Shown piece by piece: positions 39,439 through 52,085 of a DNA stretch of 64,000 nt; positions within the stretch are counted from its first letter, which is position 1, and the number at the start of each line of letters is the position of its first letter. Under the pieces are notes generated by a model that saw only the letters and a list, made by a program, of their open reading frames with translations, had not been told where the DNA came from and did not search any database. Made by a program: the position numbers and the translations under genes. This DNA comes from Dicaeum eximium (Eukaryota > Chordata > Aves > Passeriformes > Dicaeidae). The stretch spans positions 423,603-487,602 of the forward strand of contig VWZP01002663.1 of assembly GCA_013396995.1 (NCBI GenBank), given 5' to 3'.

Positions 39439-42400
39439 CTCTTTAACTGAATTTACCGATTTTACAAGGAAATCAGGGTTTCCCATCTTCTCTAAATTAA
39501 AAACCTTGGTATGCTAGGTCTCTCACATCCAAAACTATGCTTTTAAAAGTGTAATGCTAGAGCATGCTACAAATACAGTCCAGTGTCAGCTACCTCTGGG
39601 AAAAACTAGATACCAAGCCTTCATGTATTTAGCTTAAAAAAACATTTACTTTTTAAAATCAAAAGTTATAATTGTCTGTCTTGTCCATTCAAATAGGTAC
39701 TGCTTTAACTGCTCTCCTCTAATACAGATTTCACAGCAGAGTTATCAGTATAACAAAGTGTCAAATATTTCATCAACTTTTCAGAATGTTGTTTCCATAA
39801 ATGAACAAGAAGCTCTTAAAAACAGAACAAAATCAATCTGACAGGAAGACATTTAGCTTTTGAAGAAAACTGATTTTGTAAACTTCTGGCTTTTTTGGAA
39901 TTATAAAATAGCTTTCATGTTTCCCTTTCATATTACTTTAGTAATGAAAAAATAGGGCATGTGTCTGAGCTGTTCATTTTACTGACTGCAAACCCAACAG
40001 CTGCAAGATATATAGTAGTGGTCAAATATGATTTTATCTTGTGCTAAAACTAATGGCAATAATAATTTAAGACACAGAACTTGCTAACTTCTTCAAAGAA
40101 AAATCACTGAACACTTGTTTGTACAGGTCTTACTTAAAACATTTATTGAGCACTTAAAAATTGTCACTTTAAAGTGAGACAGTGATTAAAATAACAAGAT
40201 CATCTGCAGTAACACCAGTGGGAGACTTGACTGAGTAATAATATATGCAAGGTTCATGGAACCTGCAGACTGGAAATCAACACTTTCACAGAGTCTTCTC
40301 TTGTTCTAGATTAATATAAAATTTTAAGTTTGTTTTCCTACCTTGTATCTGTGAAAAAAATTATCAGAGTTAACTAGTATAGCAAGAACCACGCAATACT
40401 TGATGCCCTTCCTTTTCTCAGAGGTGGCAAGATACAAAATGGAAAAGACAGTGGGACTCAGAATAATCCTAACATCTGCCTGTACTGTTACTGGAGAAAT
40501 ATGGCAGATTTGTACCCAGGAGAAAGAAGTACTAAAACACATTTTTCCAAGCAACTCTGAAATCAGTATAGAATTAATGAGAACTGAAAGCCTTAGCAAC
40601 AACTGATCAATGTTGTCATACCATTCTACATAAGAAATCGTATTTTTCAGGCTTTCTCTTGATTCTGAGACTGGTAGAAGAACAAAAAATGTCACATGAA
40701 AGGTATTTTCTCAAGAGGTCAGGGAAACCAGATTCAAGTTCTATCAGATTACTTGCACCAAGGTTTCTCTGCCATGGGCAATAGGGCTCCAAATATTGTA
40801 CATGACTATAAAATACCTAGTCTGTACACCGAACACCTTATGGTCCTAGAACATTTTTTGTAGTCAAGATAGAGGGACGTACATCATATCTGGTGCAAGA
40901 TATTTCAAGAGGAGACTGTAGCTGCAGAAAACATTATACAAAATGCATTAAAAGTAAGTGGAAGTTGTGTCTGTAGGACCTGTCTTGGCTAAATTGAGTT
41001 CAAATAAGGGAAAACCCCCTCTCTTTCAAAATTAACCAAAGTCCCAAATTCAGTCCCAAATAAGCAAATTCAGGTTGGAAACTGCAATGCAGAATAGGGG
41101 AGTGAAGATCATGTCTTTAAATGTCCTGTTGTTGACTCTCAGATAATCAGTATAGAAGTTACATTATATCCAGGAATACTGATACTGCTGAAACGCACCA
41201 CCCTAAAGAGGGAGAAGGGTGTGAGACAGAAATGGGATTACCTCTCAAATCTAAAGTATACCTCTCTCCAACATTCCTCACTGCAGTCTAGGTGAATATA
41301 CATGTGAGCTGCCTTTGCTTACTGACTTACTGCTCAGCACCTGAGAACTGAGCACATCATTCTCTCCAGCACACAAACCCAAAGGATGCTGTAAACCCCA
41401 CCAGCACCCAGGTATACAGTAAAACCTGGCTGGATCTATTCCCTCTGAGGGAGGGGCATGACAGCTTCAAAACCTTCAAAGCAGGATTTGACAAGTGTTT
41501 TTGGCCACTGGCAACATGTGTATTGTCAGCAGCGCTACTGACACCCATACAGCAAAGACTCTCTCTGAGTGCACTCAAAAATGCTTTCTATTTACATTTA
41601 ACTCTTTGCACATACCATATGGTATATAAACAGACATGATAAAAAAAGGATGGGGTTTTAAGTAAAAATAAACAAACTCTCTGGGAATTATGCTGGAAAC
41701 ACTTGAAATTGTTCCATGTGTCCCTCCACTATTCGCTTGTGTATGTTTCAGAGCAGTGCTGTGAATGCCTGAAAGAATGGGACTCGCTTAACCATGATTT
41801 GGATTCTACATCTTCATCTAAGACTTAGATGAAAACATTATTAGGATTGCAGCACTCAGAGAGTAAATAAAAGTGATGAACTGCATTATCACTGTACCTT
41901 GCCATTAATACTGGATGTAGAGGGAATGCTGCAGTAGACAGAACAACTAAATAGGTGAACAACTACTTGACAATTTAATTCAGCAGCCACTCAGCAGGAG
42001 TTGCACCCTCAGGATGAAGGCAGAGGAACCCCAGTAGATGTCAGAATATGGATTTTGTATATTCTCCAGATCAGTTAAAGTACTAAATTTTATAACTGGT
42101 ACTCTTGATTTCATACATCATCTAGTTCCAATCCCAGTATCTTTATTCATTAATACTGACTCAAAAGGCATTTTAATTATTTGACAGAACTAATTGGATC
42201 ATTTGAAAGAAGGATGAGAAAGAAAAAAACAAAGACTTAAAGCTGGAAAAAAAATCTGGTAGGCTCCGATACCAGTCTCAGCCACTTGAAGCAGAGATTT
42301 TTGACTATGAGATCAATTTCTATACACTTTTTTGTGATAGAAGATCTCCTTTTACATTTAAAATAGCAATATTCTGGATATTTTAAAAAATGCAGGGTAA

Positions 42401-42727
42401 TAATTTTCAGTTTTCAATAAGCAGTCATAAAATCCCTGTGAATATCGCCATGCTTTTAACAGAGTATTCCATTTCCAATCATTGTGAACTGATGCATTTC
42501 CAAAAACTTCAAATGAACGTGTCTGGAAAGGATCACAACTTTTGATTACCATCTGTATGTCTTTAATGCCCTTAGTGTAAAGTTTTCTGCTACACTGTTT
42601 GTAAAGTTACTGTTATTATAGTTATGTGGGTAGAAACAGCCAAGGATTTTCTGCACACCAAATGAATTTCTTAGACAGGTTTTACAACAGCAGCAGCTCA
42701 GCATAATATCCTTTCTAGTTAACAGAA

Positions 42728-42760
42728 AAAAAACAAACCAAACCAACCAACCAACCTAAA
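42728..42760. repeat. (AACC)n low-complexity run
   Basis: Imperfect AACC/AACAAACC tetramers lie in an A/C-only stretch that continues less regularly to about 42795. Confidence 0.8.
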
Positions 42761-43296
42761 AAAACCCACAAAAAATCCCCACTAAAACCAAACCAACTGA
42801 ATCTAGATAAAAGCTTACCATTTATTAGGCAGGCTTTATTAGGAGGCAATCCTCGCATTCTCTACAGCAAAAATTGGAAGATTACATAACAAAGGATTTA
42901 CTAAATGATTATGGCCACTGAACAGATGTCCTTCATAAAGCTGAAGCTAATTATATTGATAAATGACTGAGTACAGAAATGAAAACAAGTTATTCTAACC
43001 CTATTCATACTTTTTGTACAATTTTTTGTCTTTTTAGCCTACTCATAGCATTAACCAAGGAACGGGTCACCACTTCAATTCAGCAATAGTTATTGAAGTC
43101 AATGCAACCACACAGAAAACAGAATTACAAATAAACACTTAAAGCATATAATGAGGCAATGTTACCATTTTAAAACGTCAGTAATCTGTTGGTCAGATAA
43201 TGATACAAACATCTGAGAAGAAACATGAAGAACATCAGACTAGGAAATAGTAACAAAAATGTTTCAGACAACTAGGTTTTCTGAAATAAAATTTAC

Positions 43297-43453
43297 CTTT
43301 GAGCCATCCAAACTGATTATCCTGTAGACATTTCTTGTGCTGTCATAGAAGTAGGACACAGTAACGGCATGCTTACTGGTGGGAACCCAGTTCTTCTTAG
43401 TGTTTGGGTCAATCTGGAAGACATGAGCTCGGGTGCTGAAGATGGGTTGTTCC
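43297..43453 (-). CDS. HOMER1: HOMER1 exon 2: N-terminal half of EVH1 domain
   Basis: This exon encodes residues 3-54 of Homer1 and begins with the third base of Gly2. It opens with EQPIFSTRAHVFQIDP and ends SLDGSK. It contains the KKNWVPTSKHAV segment with Trp24, one of the aromatic residues of the EVH1 groove that binds proline-rich PPxxF ligands. The acceptor is a pyrimidine-rich tract ending CTCCTTCAG before GGAACAA, and the donor is AAG followed by GTAAAT. The open frame runs upstream past the acceptor, but that part (residues such as MMVCTNYNHDFF) is intronic and unlike Homer. The exon also needs an upstream ATG GG to restore the conserved Met-Gly start. The 157 bp length and end phases fit the vertebrate exon. 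Confidence 0.97.
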
Positions 43454-44221
43454 CTGAAGGAGAGAGGGAAGAAGTCATGATTATAATTTGTACATACCAT
43501 CATTGCACACCACCTCTCTGCCAGTTGTGCCTATATGGATGTACACAGGTGACTCTGCATGATAAACCTTGCCTGATGATTCAGTGTGTGTGTTGCTGGG
43601 TCAAGCAGGTAGGTTTGTTAATACATATGTGTAAGCAAAATGCAAGTCTTCTGAAGCAAAAATCAGCATCCAGTTGTGGAGTCAGATAAACACAGACATC
43701 TGTAACACGGATTCAGCACTATCCCATCATCTCTCCAGCTCTTCACAGCCCATCTATCCCTTTAAACTAGATGGCATTAATGCGTGTGTAATTTCTCTCA
43801 CTGCACACTGCAGAATGTGCATAACTTCAAGTCCACTTCTCTGAAATCGAATACTCTGACTATTGTCATCAATTTTATGCTACAATCTGGATCTGAATTG
43901 GTTGATTCAATGCAATTATTCTAAAACTAACATTAATTAAGGCCAGGAACATGTGTTGTGAATCCCTCATTCTTTGGAGCTTTATGCCCGGAAGTATTTA
44001 TACCAACATTAAATAATGTATTAAATACATGTTAAATTGTAAATTGCTTAGCAAATAAAGTCATATGAGGCAAAAAAAACCCCTTATTATAATTTAGAAT
44101 TTGCAAATTTTTTCCCCATGACCACTACCAGGATATACAGCATTGCACAGAAATCTAAACACATTTTAGTATCACTAAGATGGTGATAAGATAGCCCTCT
44201 ACAACAGAGTGACTATATCAG

Positions 44222-45340
44222 TAGGCAAGGGGAGGGCTGTGGATGTCAAGTTATCTGCACTTATGTAAAGCCTTTGACTCATGCCCTACAACATACTTCT
44301 CTCTAGATTGGAAGGGATGGAATCAGTGGATGGACAGTTTGGTGTATAAGGAACTGGTTGGACCATCGCATCTAGAGGACAGTTATTAATGGCTCAGAGT
44401 CCCAATGGACATCAGTTTTGGTATGTCCACCAACGACAGAGAATGGAACCAAGTGCACCCTCCACAAGTTTGCACTTGACCCCAAGCTGAGTGGCACAGC
44501 TGATGCACCTGAGGGATGGCACACCATCCAGAGGGACCTTGACAAGGCCCAGTAGAGAGCCCATGGAGATCTCATGAGGTTTAACAAGACCAAGTGCAAG
44601 GTGCTGCACCTGGGTCAGAGCAGCCCTGGTACCAGCACAGGCTGGGGATGGACAGATCACAGCAGCCCTGCCCAGAAGGACTGGGGGGTGCTGGTGGCTG
44701 AGAGGCTGGACATGACCCAGCCATGGGCACTGCCAGCCCAGAGAGCCACACGTGTCCTGGGCTGCATCCAGAGCAGGGGGGGCAGCAGGGCCAGGGAGGG
44801 GATTCTCCCCCTCTGCTCTGCTCTGCTGAGACCCCACCTGCAGGGCTGCATCAGCTCTGGGGTCCCAGCACAGGAGGGACATGGACCTGTCACAGGGAGT
44901 CCAAAGGAGGCCACAAAGATGATCAGAGTGATAGAACACTTCTCCTATCAAGAAAGCCCTAGAAAGTTGGAATTGTTCAGCCTGGAGAAGAACAGGGTCT
45001 GGGGAGACCTTATAGCAGCCTCTGAGTACATAATGGGGGGCTACAAGAGAGGTGGTAGAGGGACTTTTTTACCAGGGCATGCAGTGATAGGATAAGGGGG
45101 AATAGCTTCAGACTGAAAGAGGGCAGGTTTAGATGAGACACTAGGAAGAAATTCTTTACCGTGAGGATGGTGAGACATCGGAACAGGTTTCCCAGAAAAG
45201 ATGTGGCTGTTCAGGGCCAGGCTGGATTGGGCATTGAGCAGCCTGGTCTACTGGAAGATGTCCCTGTCCATGTATGCAGGTTGGAATTAGATTATCTTTG
45301 ATGTCCCTTTCAATTCAAACTGTTCTATGATGCTGTAATT
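44222..45340 (+). mobile_element. CR1 LINE, 1.1 kb 3' portion with ORF2 remnants
   Basis: The copy starts near GGGGAGGGCTGTGGATGTC, the part of the CR1 reverse-transcriptase frame that is followed by TTTGACTC. A long frame (about 44574-45095) retains the C-terminal CR1 ORF2 signature: KTKCKVLHLG, KDWGVLVAERLDM, RVLGCIQS, PLCSALLRPHLQGC, TKMIRVIEHFSY and LFSLEKNRVWGDLI. The frame then breaks, but the tail (AGGAAGAAATTCTTTACCGT, TTTCAATTCAAACTGTTCTA, TGATGCTGTAA) reaches the CR1 3' end. There is an internal deletion near 44420. The copy is antisense to HOMER1, 5'-truncated and inactive. It is one of the two largest repeats in the window. Confidence 0.95.
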
Positions 45341-45600
45341 GTCAGTTTAAATTTAGCTGCATTTTAATGACAAATTAATTGCTGTATTTTTTAAGTAATG
45401 CTGCCATCAAATTCCTAAGATATTAAACACCAGGACTTCAGGTTGAATTTAACTTCTTATGTATTTTGACTCTCATTTTCAGGGTGTGAAAAAAACATAC
45501 CCTTTGACCTGCCCTCATTTTCTTTTCAGAGGTGTGTTTTTAACACTTTTTTTTTTCCCCAAAAGAAAGTGTAAAAAAAACCCAGAGAATTTTGGGTACT

Positions 45601-46126
45601 TGTAGTCAAAGGGGATTAATTTGGCCTCAATACAAAAGGGTACATGCGAACTCTATGAAATATCTGTACTGCTCAGCAGGAAGACCAGCTTTCAGGAGTA
45701 AAATTGTATTACTCAGCTGGGAGTCATGTTGGGAGTCAGAGGGTCCGCTGCGGAAGAATCTCGGGATTGTTACGAGGAGATAGGGCCTCTCTCCACCCCT
45801 CACCCAGTGGTATGCAAGAGGCCACAAATCTTATCTCGAAGGTCTCGCATACCCTCCAACACTAACCCAGCCACTTTTTACCTTATTTGGTAGCTTTTCA
45901 CTCCCTAACTAACCCAGAATCCCAGATACCTTTTCCTATGACGTAGGACAGACCCCTAATCTATTTAAACCCACGTTGTGAGACAATAAACGCCATTTTG
46001 ACCTTATACACCAAATTGGTGTCAGCTCTTTCTTTCTTTATGGACCGAGTGACCTTAGGGAGAAGGTTGCCGTGCTGCAGGGGATATCGAGGTAACCAGG
46101 GTGAGTAGCTTAATCAGAAAGCTACA
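45601..46126 (+). mobile_element. Solo LTR, alpharetrovirus-like / ERVK class
   Basis: The proposed LTR begins TGTAGTC and ends GCTACA, giving a short imperfect terminal inverted repeat. Inside, in the correct order, are a TGACGTA motif (45939-45945), a TATTTAAA TATA box (45962-45969) and AATAAACGCCATTTTGACC containing the polyadenylation signal (45985-45990). TTGGTGTCAGC then follows near the expected R/U5 region. This arrangement closely resembles avian alpharetroviral LTRs. No gag, pol or env sequence flanks it, so it is a solo LTR. I could not find a matching target-site duplication, so the ends are provisional. It is antisense to HOMER1 in intron 1. Confidence 0.8.
45962..45990 (+). promoter_or_regulatory. 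LTR TATA box and polyadenylation signal
   Basis: TATTTAAA at 45962-45969 is followed by AATAAA at 45985-45990. This spacing is typical of compact avian LTRs, where R is very short. Activity is not shown. Confidence 0.7.
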
Positions 46127-47865
46127 TCAGAGTCAAGATTTTTTGAGGTTCACCAGGTAACAGACACGGTGTTCTCCTATGTTGGGTGTTGGATGAAATG
46201 GCAGAAGTATGCAGGACAGATCAGAGACAGCAAAACAGAGTTTCAGTGAAAGATAAAGCAGAAGGAAGGGAGGCCAATGGGATCAATGCACATGCTAGTT
46301 CTTCACAGAAATGTGCCCTCAGCACCAATTCATCTTCTCCTTGTAAATCACCAAGCTGTAAGAGGTTGCATAGCTGTTTTCCTGATCCAAATCTCTGGCA
46401 CACAAATGTTATGTAAAGGTGACTGGCCTTTTGTTTAACAGAACAAATTAATTCTTTTTGCTCTTTTGAATATCTACAGTTACTTCTTCAATCATACTTA
46501 AACTATAGTGTCTTCAATAATAGATCTATTTTATAATTTACCTCTCAGTTAAGCATATGCCAATATCAAGGGCTGCATATTAACAAAATGCACCAGCTCT
46601 TTAACCCTGGAAAATTAAAGAGCCCATGATCAAAAAATATGGAAACAATCTTAGAAGCCTGACAATTGTTTTGATGAATATTGACATTGAAAAGAAACTA
46701 TAAAGGCTCTAACCATGTTAATGGAAGCCCAAAGAAGAACTGAATCCAAGATCTAGATGTGTGGCTGATGAATATACATTTGACCAGCACTGATGCTCAG
46801 TTCACTCCCAGTATGGTACATCACATAACTGGGACTTGCAACACACCACAGGTTAGAATTTTAACATGTAAAACGTAGGTGAGTACTATATGGCTAAAGT
46901 GAGTCTCAGTGAAAGTCAACTGTTCAGCCCTGAGATGCTGCTCTCCAGCACTGTCATCACAAAAATCTTCCACAGCCCAACCTAAACATCCTCAATTTGT
47001 CTGATGAGGTGGTGTGCATGTTCCTGGTGATCGCTCAGCAGTGCTGCTCAAGACAAACTAGAGCACTCTGCAGAACAGAGTGTGGGTCTGGCATAGACAG
47101 TACAGTTAGGTATGGAACAGGATAAATGAAGCTTACTTACACTTCTTTAACCACTTCTGATAAAACTAGAGTTACAGTCTTTCAATGCCTAAAGTACAGC
47201 TTTACTGAATGACAAGCTGTCTACACTCTGTGGACAAAGTATAGCTCCCTTTGTTAAGCAATTTTGATAAATCATGATTTTGCCAGATTACTGGGGTAAT
47301 TAGGATTTTTTTCTGACAAAGACACTAAACTTCAGACGACTCTAGAATTAGACCACTGTTTTGACACTTGACAATGAACACTTATAAAGATTATTTCTGC
47401 AAGCTAATGGAAGTTATGCTTTATATCTACAGGATTAAATGTGTTACAGAACCATTCACAGATGCACCATGGAAGTCCTTCAAAACTGCTGTACAATTAC
47501 ATCATCTGTACATTTCTGTAGCAATATACTATAAGAGCTACTTAAATTTTAGATTTCCTAAAACATCTGTGAACAAGCAACAGGTAATGTATAAAACATA
47601 AAAAAATATTTGTAACTTCGGCCAATACATCTTCACATAAAAGTTTTCTTCCATTATTCACATAAGGACATGATGCCCTCCCAGTCTGGAAGTTTCAGTT
47701 AATTCAGCTGAAATAATATTAATTATAGGAATATTAGTTAAATAGGAAGGAAGATAGCTTCCTCTTTGCCTTCCTAGGTGGTCAAACAATTAATCTATTT
47801 TTTTTTTAAATTATAATATATATTTCCATATATTAAAAGTAAGTCTCCTGTTTTTCACAGGATTA

Positions 47866-47942
47866 CAGAATAAGCTGAGTTGGAAGGGATCCTCAAGGAT
47901 CATTGAGTCCAACTGTTGGCCCTGCATAGCACCATCCCCTTA
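47866..47942 (-). mobile_element. CR1 LINE 3' end fragment
   Basis: The plus strand reads GATTACAGAATAAGCTGAGT, then TGGAAGGGATCC, AAGGATCATTGAGTCCAAC and TGGCCCTGCATAGCACC. This is the reverse complement of a CR1 3' end, about 77 bp long. It stops a few bases before the 32 bp palindrome. Confidence 0.85.
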
Positions 47943-47948
47943 TTTTTG

Positions 47949-47980
47949 TCCATATTAAGTTGATATCAACTTAATATGGA
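47949..47980. repeat. Perfect 32 bp palindrome
   Basis: TCCATATTAAGTTGAT is followed directly by its exact reverse complement. The next outer bases (G and A) do not pair. It is immediately adjacent to a truncated CR1 tail. Confidence 0.95.
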
Positions 47981-50900
47981 AGAACATCTTTAAAGACGAA
48001 AAATCAATCCTGTAAAAACCCCAACCTTTCAGCTTTCTCTTCTTTTTCTTTCATTATCAGAAGGTATCCAGTACTCATTAAAGACATTAATAGGAACTAA
48101 GACAAGAACTCCTCACTAATTACAAAGCAAAGTAATTAATTTTTCCAGAAATATACTGATGCTGAACAAAAAGAAAACAAACTAACAAGAATGCCATAGT
48201 AACACAGTTTGACTATTAGAAATGTCCGCTCAGGCATGGTAAAAACATTAAGGCTCATATCCTGCTGTTCTTAATTGCCTTAGGCTGCAACATTACAGTG
48301 GTCAAACAAAGACTAACAAGAAGTAAGTACCAAGTCCTCCTGGACCCAAGAAGCAATGTGATGAGTAAAGAAGCATAAGAAGTATCACTCTAGCAGGCAG
48401 AGTCATAACAGGCTTTTCCATAATCAATATAGAAATTCATTCATTGATACATGATCAGTCCTAAGCTAAGCTTAGGAGATAAACATGTTCACTAACAGTT
48501 GAATGAATAGTTTCCAACCACTCTTTCCATTTTGACATCTTAACAGAGCCCTTACAAAAAAAAAAAAATGCAGACTGCTCTATATAGTAAACGTTACTCT
48601 AATCAAAGATTGCATGAAAGAACTTTAAGTTGATATAGAAGATTAGAAAGTACTTTACTTGCTAATCCATACTTAATATATGACTCTTTTTTAAAAAAAG
48701 TATCTATTCTCTAATGTCTGGTACTTCTACAGCACTAGTGGTGAAAATCTCTTTTTGCTTATTTCTTCCTCACACTCTTGTTTACCATGACTCCAAAATT
48801 ATCTTGAATGCTATAAAACCTACAATTTCTCTAGGCTGGGATTCCATTGTCTTAGTTATTCTGAAAACAATAAGGCCATTGAAAAGAAAATATGAACCTC
48901 TACAACATTACTTGATGTCCTACTTGTCTCCCGTTATAGAGTGTTAATAATGATGCTTAAAAAACATATTAAAAATTAGATAAAACCCTCCCTTCCTCCT
49001 CCATACTGGGCTAAATTGACAGTGTTTTGGCAGAGAAGTTGCTGCACTATGTAGGATGAGGTAATGAACTTCTCTGTCTGGACACAAGACCCAGCCAGGA
49101 TTGCAGATGAAGACAAAAGAGACCTGGGCAATGACTCTTAAGCAAGAGCTGGAGCAAAGAGCTGCCCAGGCAGAAGCAGAAACCGAAATAGGCTAACACT
49201 GAGTGACCATGCCCCACGAAGGAACTGAGTTTTTAAAGGAAAAGGAACCACCATGGGCACTGCCTGTCACCTGGAAGTGTTAAATTTCTCAGCAGAGGTA
49301 TTTTCCCCAAACAGTAAGACAAAAAGGGAATGAATAAGCATGTGTGATAGGGTATTCTTACTCAGCTCAGTTTTGATAGTGAAAATTCCATGACATTCAT
49401 GTCAATGTCTATTTCTCCAACACGTAATGCAAACTCCAGTGCATTATCCAGGCTTCCTGTCTTTGATGCACATCGAGTCCACATACAAGACTACTTTCAA
49501 AACAAGTCCAACAAAATGTGCCTTGGAGATTTTTTCTTATTGCAAACAGAGCAAGATTTAATCTATCAGGTTTCATAAAGAGTTTCAGAGGAAGATGATG
49601 CCACATGCAAACAAAAACAGGACAATATCCTGTGCTCAAAATGGGAGTGCAACCACACTCCAAGCTGGTTGGAGTGGTGGAGACTGGACAAAAAGTGTGC
49701 TGTCCTCATGCCATTAAAGCCCCAGGCACAGCAGACCCTGCCACACATGACTGACAGCATGCTCAGCACACAGTCTCTGGCAGTCCTGAGGACTACAAAC
49801 CCCTCAGTAGGCATCACACATATTTTGTAGGTGGTCATTTTGCATACACTTAATTCTGAGCCTCTGTAATAGCTGTCATCCAAGGAAATTTCTCCACAGG
49901 TCAGACAACATGAACACTGCAAATGGTATTTCAGGCATTTGCTGATTATCCTCAGATTTAGGATAGGAGAAAGAGCTTTTTGCTTTTTCCAAATGTCAGC
50001 ATACTAATCTCACAGCTTTTTCCCAGTGTCCTGCTAGTCTTAAAAATATTCTCCCCTAGCTTGTTTCTGAAGCTCTAGCAAGCTTTTGTTACTCTAAGCA
50101 GCTTGAGAAGAGATTCCTGAAAAGAAATGAGGAGAGTGATTAAGAGTGCAGCTCTCGTCAAAACTAATTAATAAACTACAGCATCCAAGCACAGTCAGTG
50201 TTGTTTAAGGAGTCTGAGTCAACAAGCTCTGCAAACAGTTCAAAGCAACAGGAAACCACTGAATTTTCCATGTTCATAAAAATGCTCTGAGGTCTGGTAA
50301 AATTTGTATACATTTGGGGGAAAAGTATTGCATAACACTGGCTTCCAATGTATGGAAACTCTTTTGAAATGTAATCTTTTTCTGGACAGAAGGTAAATGA
50401 CAAAAGCATCTTGAAGTTAAAATTATGAAGTTGAACAAACACACCCAATGGACTTGTGTAATGACTACGACTTGAGATTTTGCTTTTTGTTTTACACACA
50501 ACTTTCATGTACAATGTATATATATAGTAACAACTTTCATATCTCAAAACAAGCTTTGAGATAGTAAAAAAGTGGAAGTTACAATCAAGTAACCAAATCA
50601 AAATCTCTCCCATACCACCAATGGTTTATCTAGTTCTACACCTACATTCTTAGACCTGTTTTTGCTGTTACGTTTTGGTTTATTTGAAGTTAGCAAATGT
50701 TTAGAAAGTTGCTACCAAAAAGCTTGTTTTCTGTATACAGTTATCATCTAATATGCAAAACTGCCTATTTACCTATAAAGTTCAAGATACAAGCTTTACA
50801 GACTGTGCTCTGTAGCTATGTAACACTGCACAGGCGGTGCCTTCAAGCATTTTTCTAAGCTGTTTTGTTTCCATTTAAGAATCAGTTTTCGGTATTAGAT

Positions 50901-51644
50901 TTTTAAGCACTTAGGAGTTAGCATAACATCACAAGTAATACCTGCCATTTTTCAGGATTTGAGGGGAGAAAAATTATCTAGAGGTTTTCACTAAACCTGT
51001 TAGGTTAAGTAAAAAATATATTTACCTTAGCCAGAAACATAATTATGTACTGTCTGTTACATTTTCAAGGACCTGAAGTTCTAACCAATTTGTTTCAGCT
51101 TGAAGTAGGATATGGCACAGTACTTAAAAAGACATAGGAAGTCAGCAGAAGTCAGCAGAAAATAACCTAGTGATTACCACAAATCTATTATCTTTGAAAT
51201 GTTGGTGCCTCTGTAAAGACTAGTGAAAATCTGTGAGCTATTTGGACAACAGAGGCAAAAGTTGCATTCTATTTGCATACCTTAACACCCGACAATTTTG
51301 AAAAGAAAAAAAACTAATAAAAAACCCAAACAACAACCTTGCAACATTTTACTGTGGGCTAAGAAGTATATATAAAACATATATGTATACAGCTAAATGC
51401 AAAGAATATAGTTTTATACAAACCAGGTTAAATTTGATGCCTATGAGCAGACAGAACTCTACTTCAGTCAGAAATTATGGACTTCTATTAGCAGAAAAAC
51501 TGTTCGCTTGTAATTATTGCATCAATTAATAGAAGTTTTATATTACATAGCAGACAAGTCAGGAAAGCACATAACTTCAGATATTTCTGAAATCAATTCG
51601 TTTTGGTAACATTTTGGCACATTCATTAAGGTGGATGGCATCTT

Positions 51645-52085
51645 CAGAAGGGTAACAGAGCTGATGAAGGGACTGGAGCACAAGTCATACAAGGAGCAGC
51701 TGAGGCAGCTGGGGGGATATAGCCTGAAGGAAAAAAGAGGCTGAGGGGAGACCTTATGACTGTCTACCACTATCTCAAAGGAGGCTGTAGCCAGGTGGGG
51801 GTCAGTCTCTTCTCCTAGGTAAAAAGTGGTGGTATGAAAGAAAATAGCTTTGATTTGCACCAGGAGAGGTTTAGAGAATGTATTAAGAAAAAAATTACTT
51901 ATGGTAAGGATTATCAAGCAGGGTGTCCAGAGAAGTGGTGGAGTCATCCTTCCTGGAAGTGTTCAAAAAACTTTTGGATATGGCACTTGAGGACATGTTT
52001 TACTGTGACTATGGTGCTGGTTTAGGATGATTGTTGGACTCTGTGATCTTACAGGTCTTTTCCAACCTTAACAATTCTGCAATTC
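51645..52085 (+). mobile_element. CR1 LINE 3' fragment
   Basis: The sequence matches the end of CR1 ORF2 and its 3'UTR. It reads GGGACTGGAGCACAAGTCAT, GGAGCAGCTGAGGCAGCTGG, GAGGGGAGACCTTATGAC, AGAAGTGGTGGAGTC and CCTGGAAGTGTTCAA. It ends TTGGACTCTGTGATCTTACA, GGTCTTTTCCAACC and AATTCTGCAATTC, the CR1 3' end. It is 5'-truncated and antisense to HOMER1. Confidence 0.93.

Larger units (their letters stand above)
36977..43296 (-). other. HOMER1: HOMER1 intron 2
   Basis: This 6.3 kb intron contains a purine-rich low-complexity run (about 39408-39438) and an AACC-type run (about 42733-42760). Two hydrophobic open frames on the minus strand (37904-38281 and 40324-40695) were judged to be chance. 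No repeat family was recognised. Confidence 0.88.
2239..43453 (-). other. HOMER1: HOMER1 gene, internal part (exons 2-6 with introns)
   Basis: This span covers the five recognisable coding exons of the Homer scaffold protein 1 gene, all on the minus strand and in the expected order. Homer1 is a cytoplasmic postsynaptic-density adaptor. Its N-terminal EVH1 domain binds PPxxF-type motifs in group I mGluRs, IP3 and ryanodine receptors, Shank and TRPC channels, and its C-terminal coiled coil tetramerises. The exons are 157, 132, 93, 143 and 157 bp. Phases fit: 5 bases from the unseen exon 1 plus 157 gives phase 0, then 0, 0, then 2, and exon 6 supplies the missing base. The introns measure about 6.3, 4.4, 6.0 and 23.8 kb. 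Exon 1 and the exons after residue 229 are outside the window. Identification rests on near-identity with vertebrate Homer1 as I remember it, not on a search. Confidence 0.97.

Noticed and set aside
40324..40695. Hydrophobic 123-residue open frame on the minus strand, ending near a GTAGGA donor-like site
   Set aside because: It resembles a transmembrane segment only in composition. It has no Homer similarity and no partner exons, and its length is within chance.
41340..41580. GC-richer block resembling a degraded repeat
   Set aside because: Only weak resemblance to CR1-like phrases, with no diagnostic end.
44574..45095. 173-residue open frame as a host gene
   Set aside because: It is the C-terminal remnant of CR1 ORF2 within a truncated LINE.
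50176..50613. 145-residue minus-strand open frame in intron 1
   Set aside because: No recognisable domain, and a composition like translated AT-rich intron.
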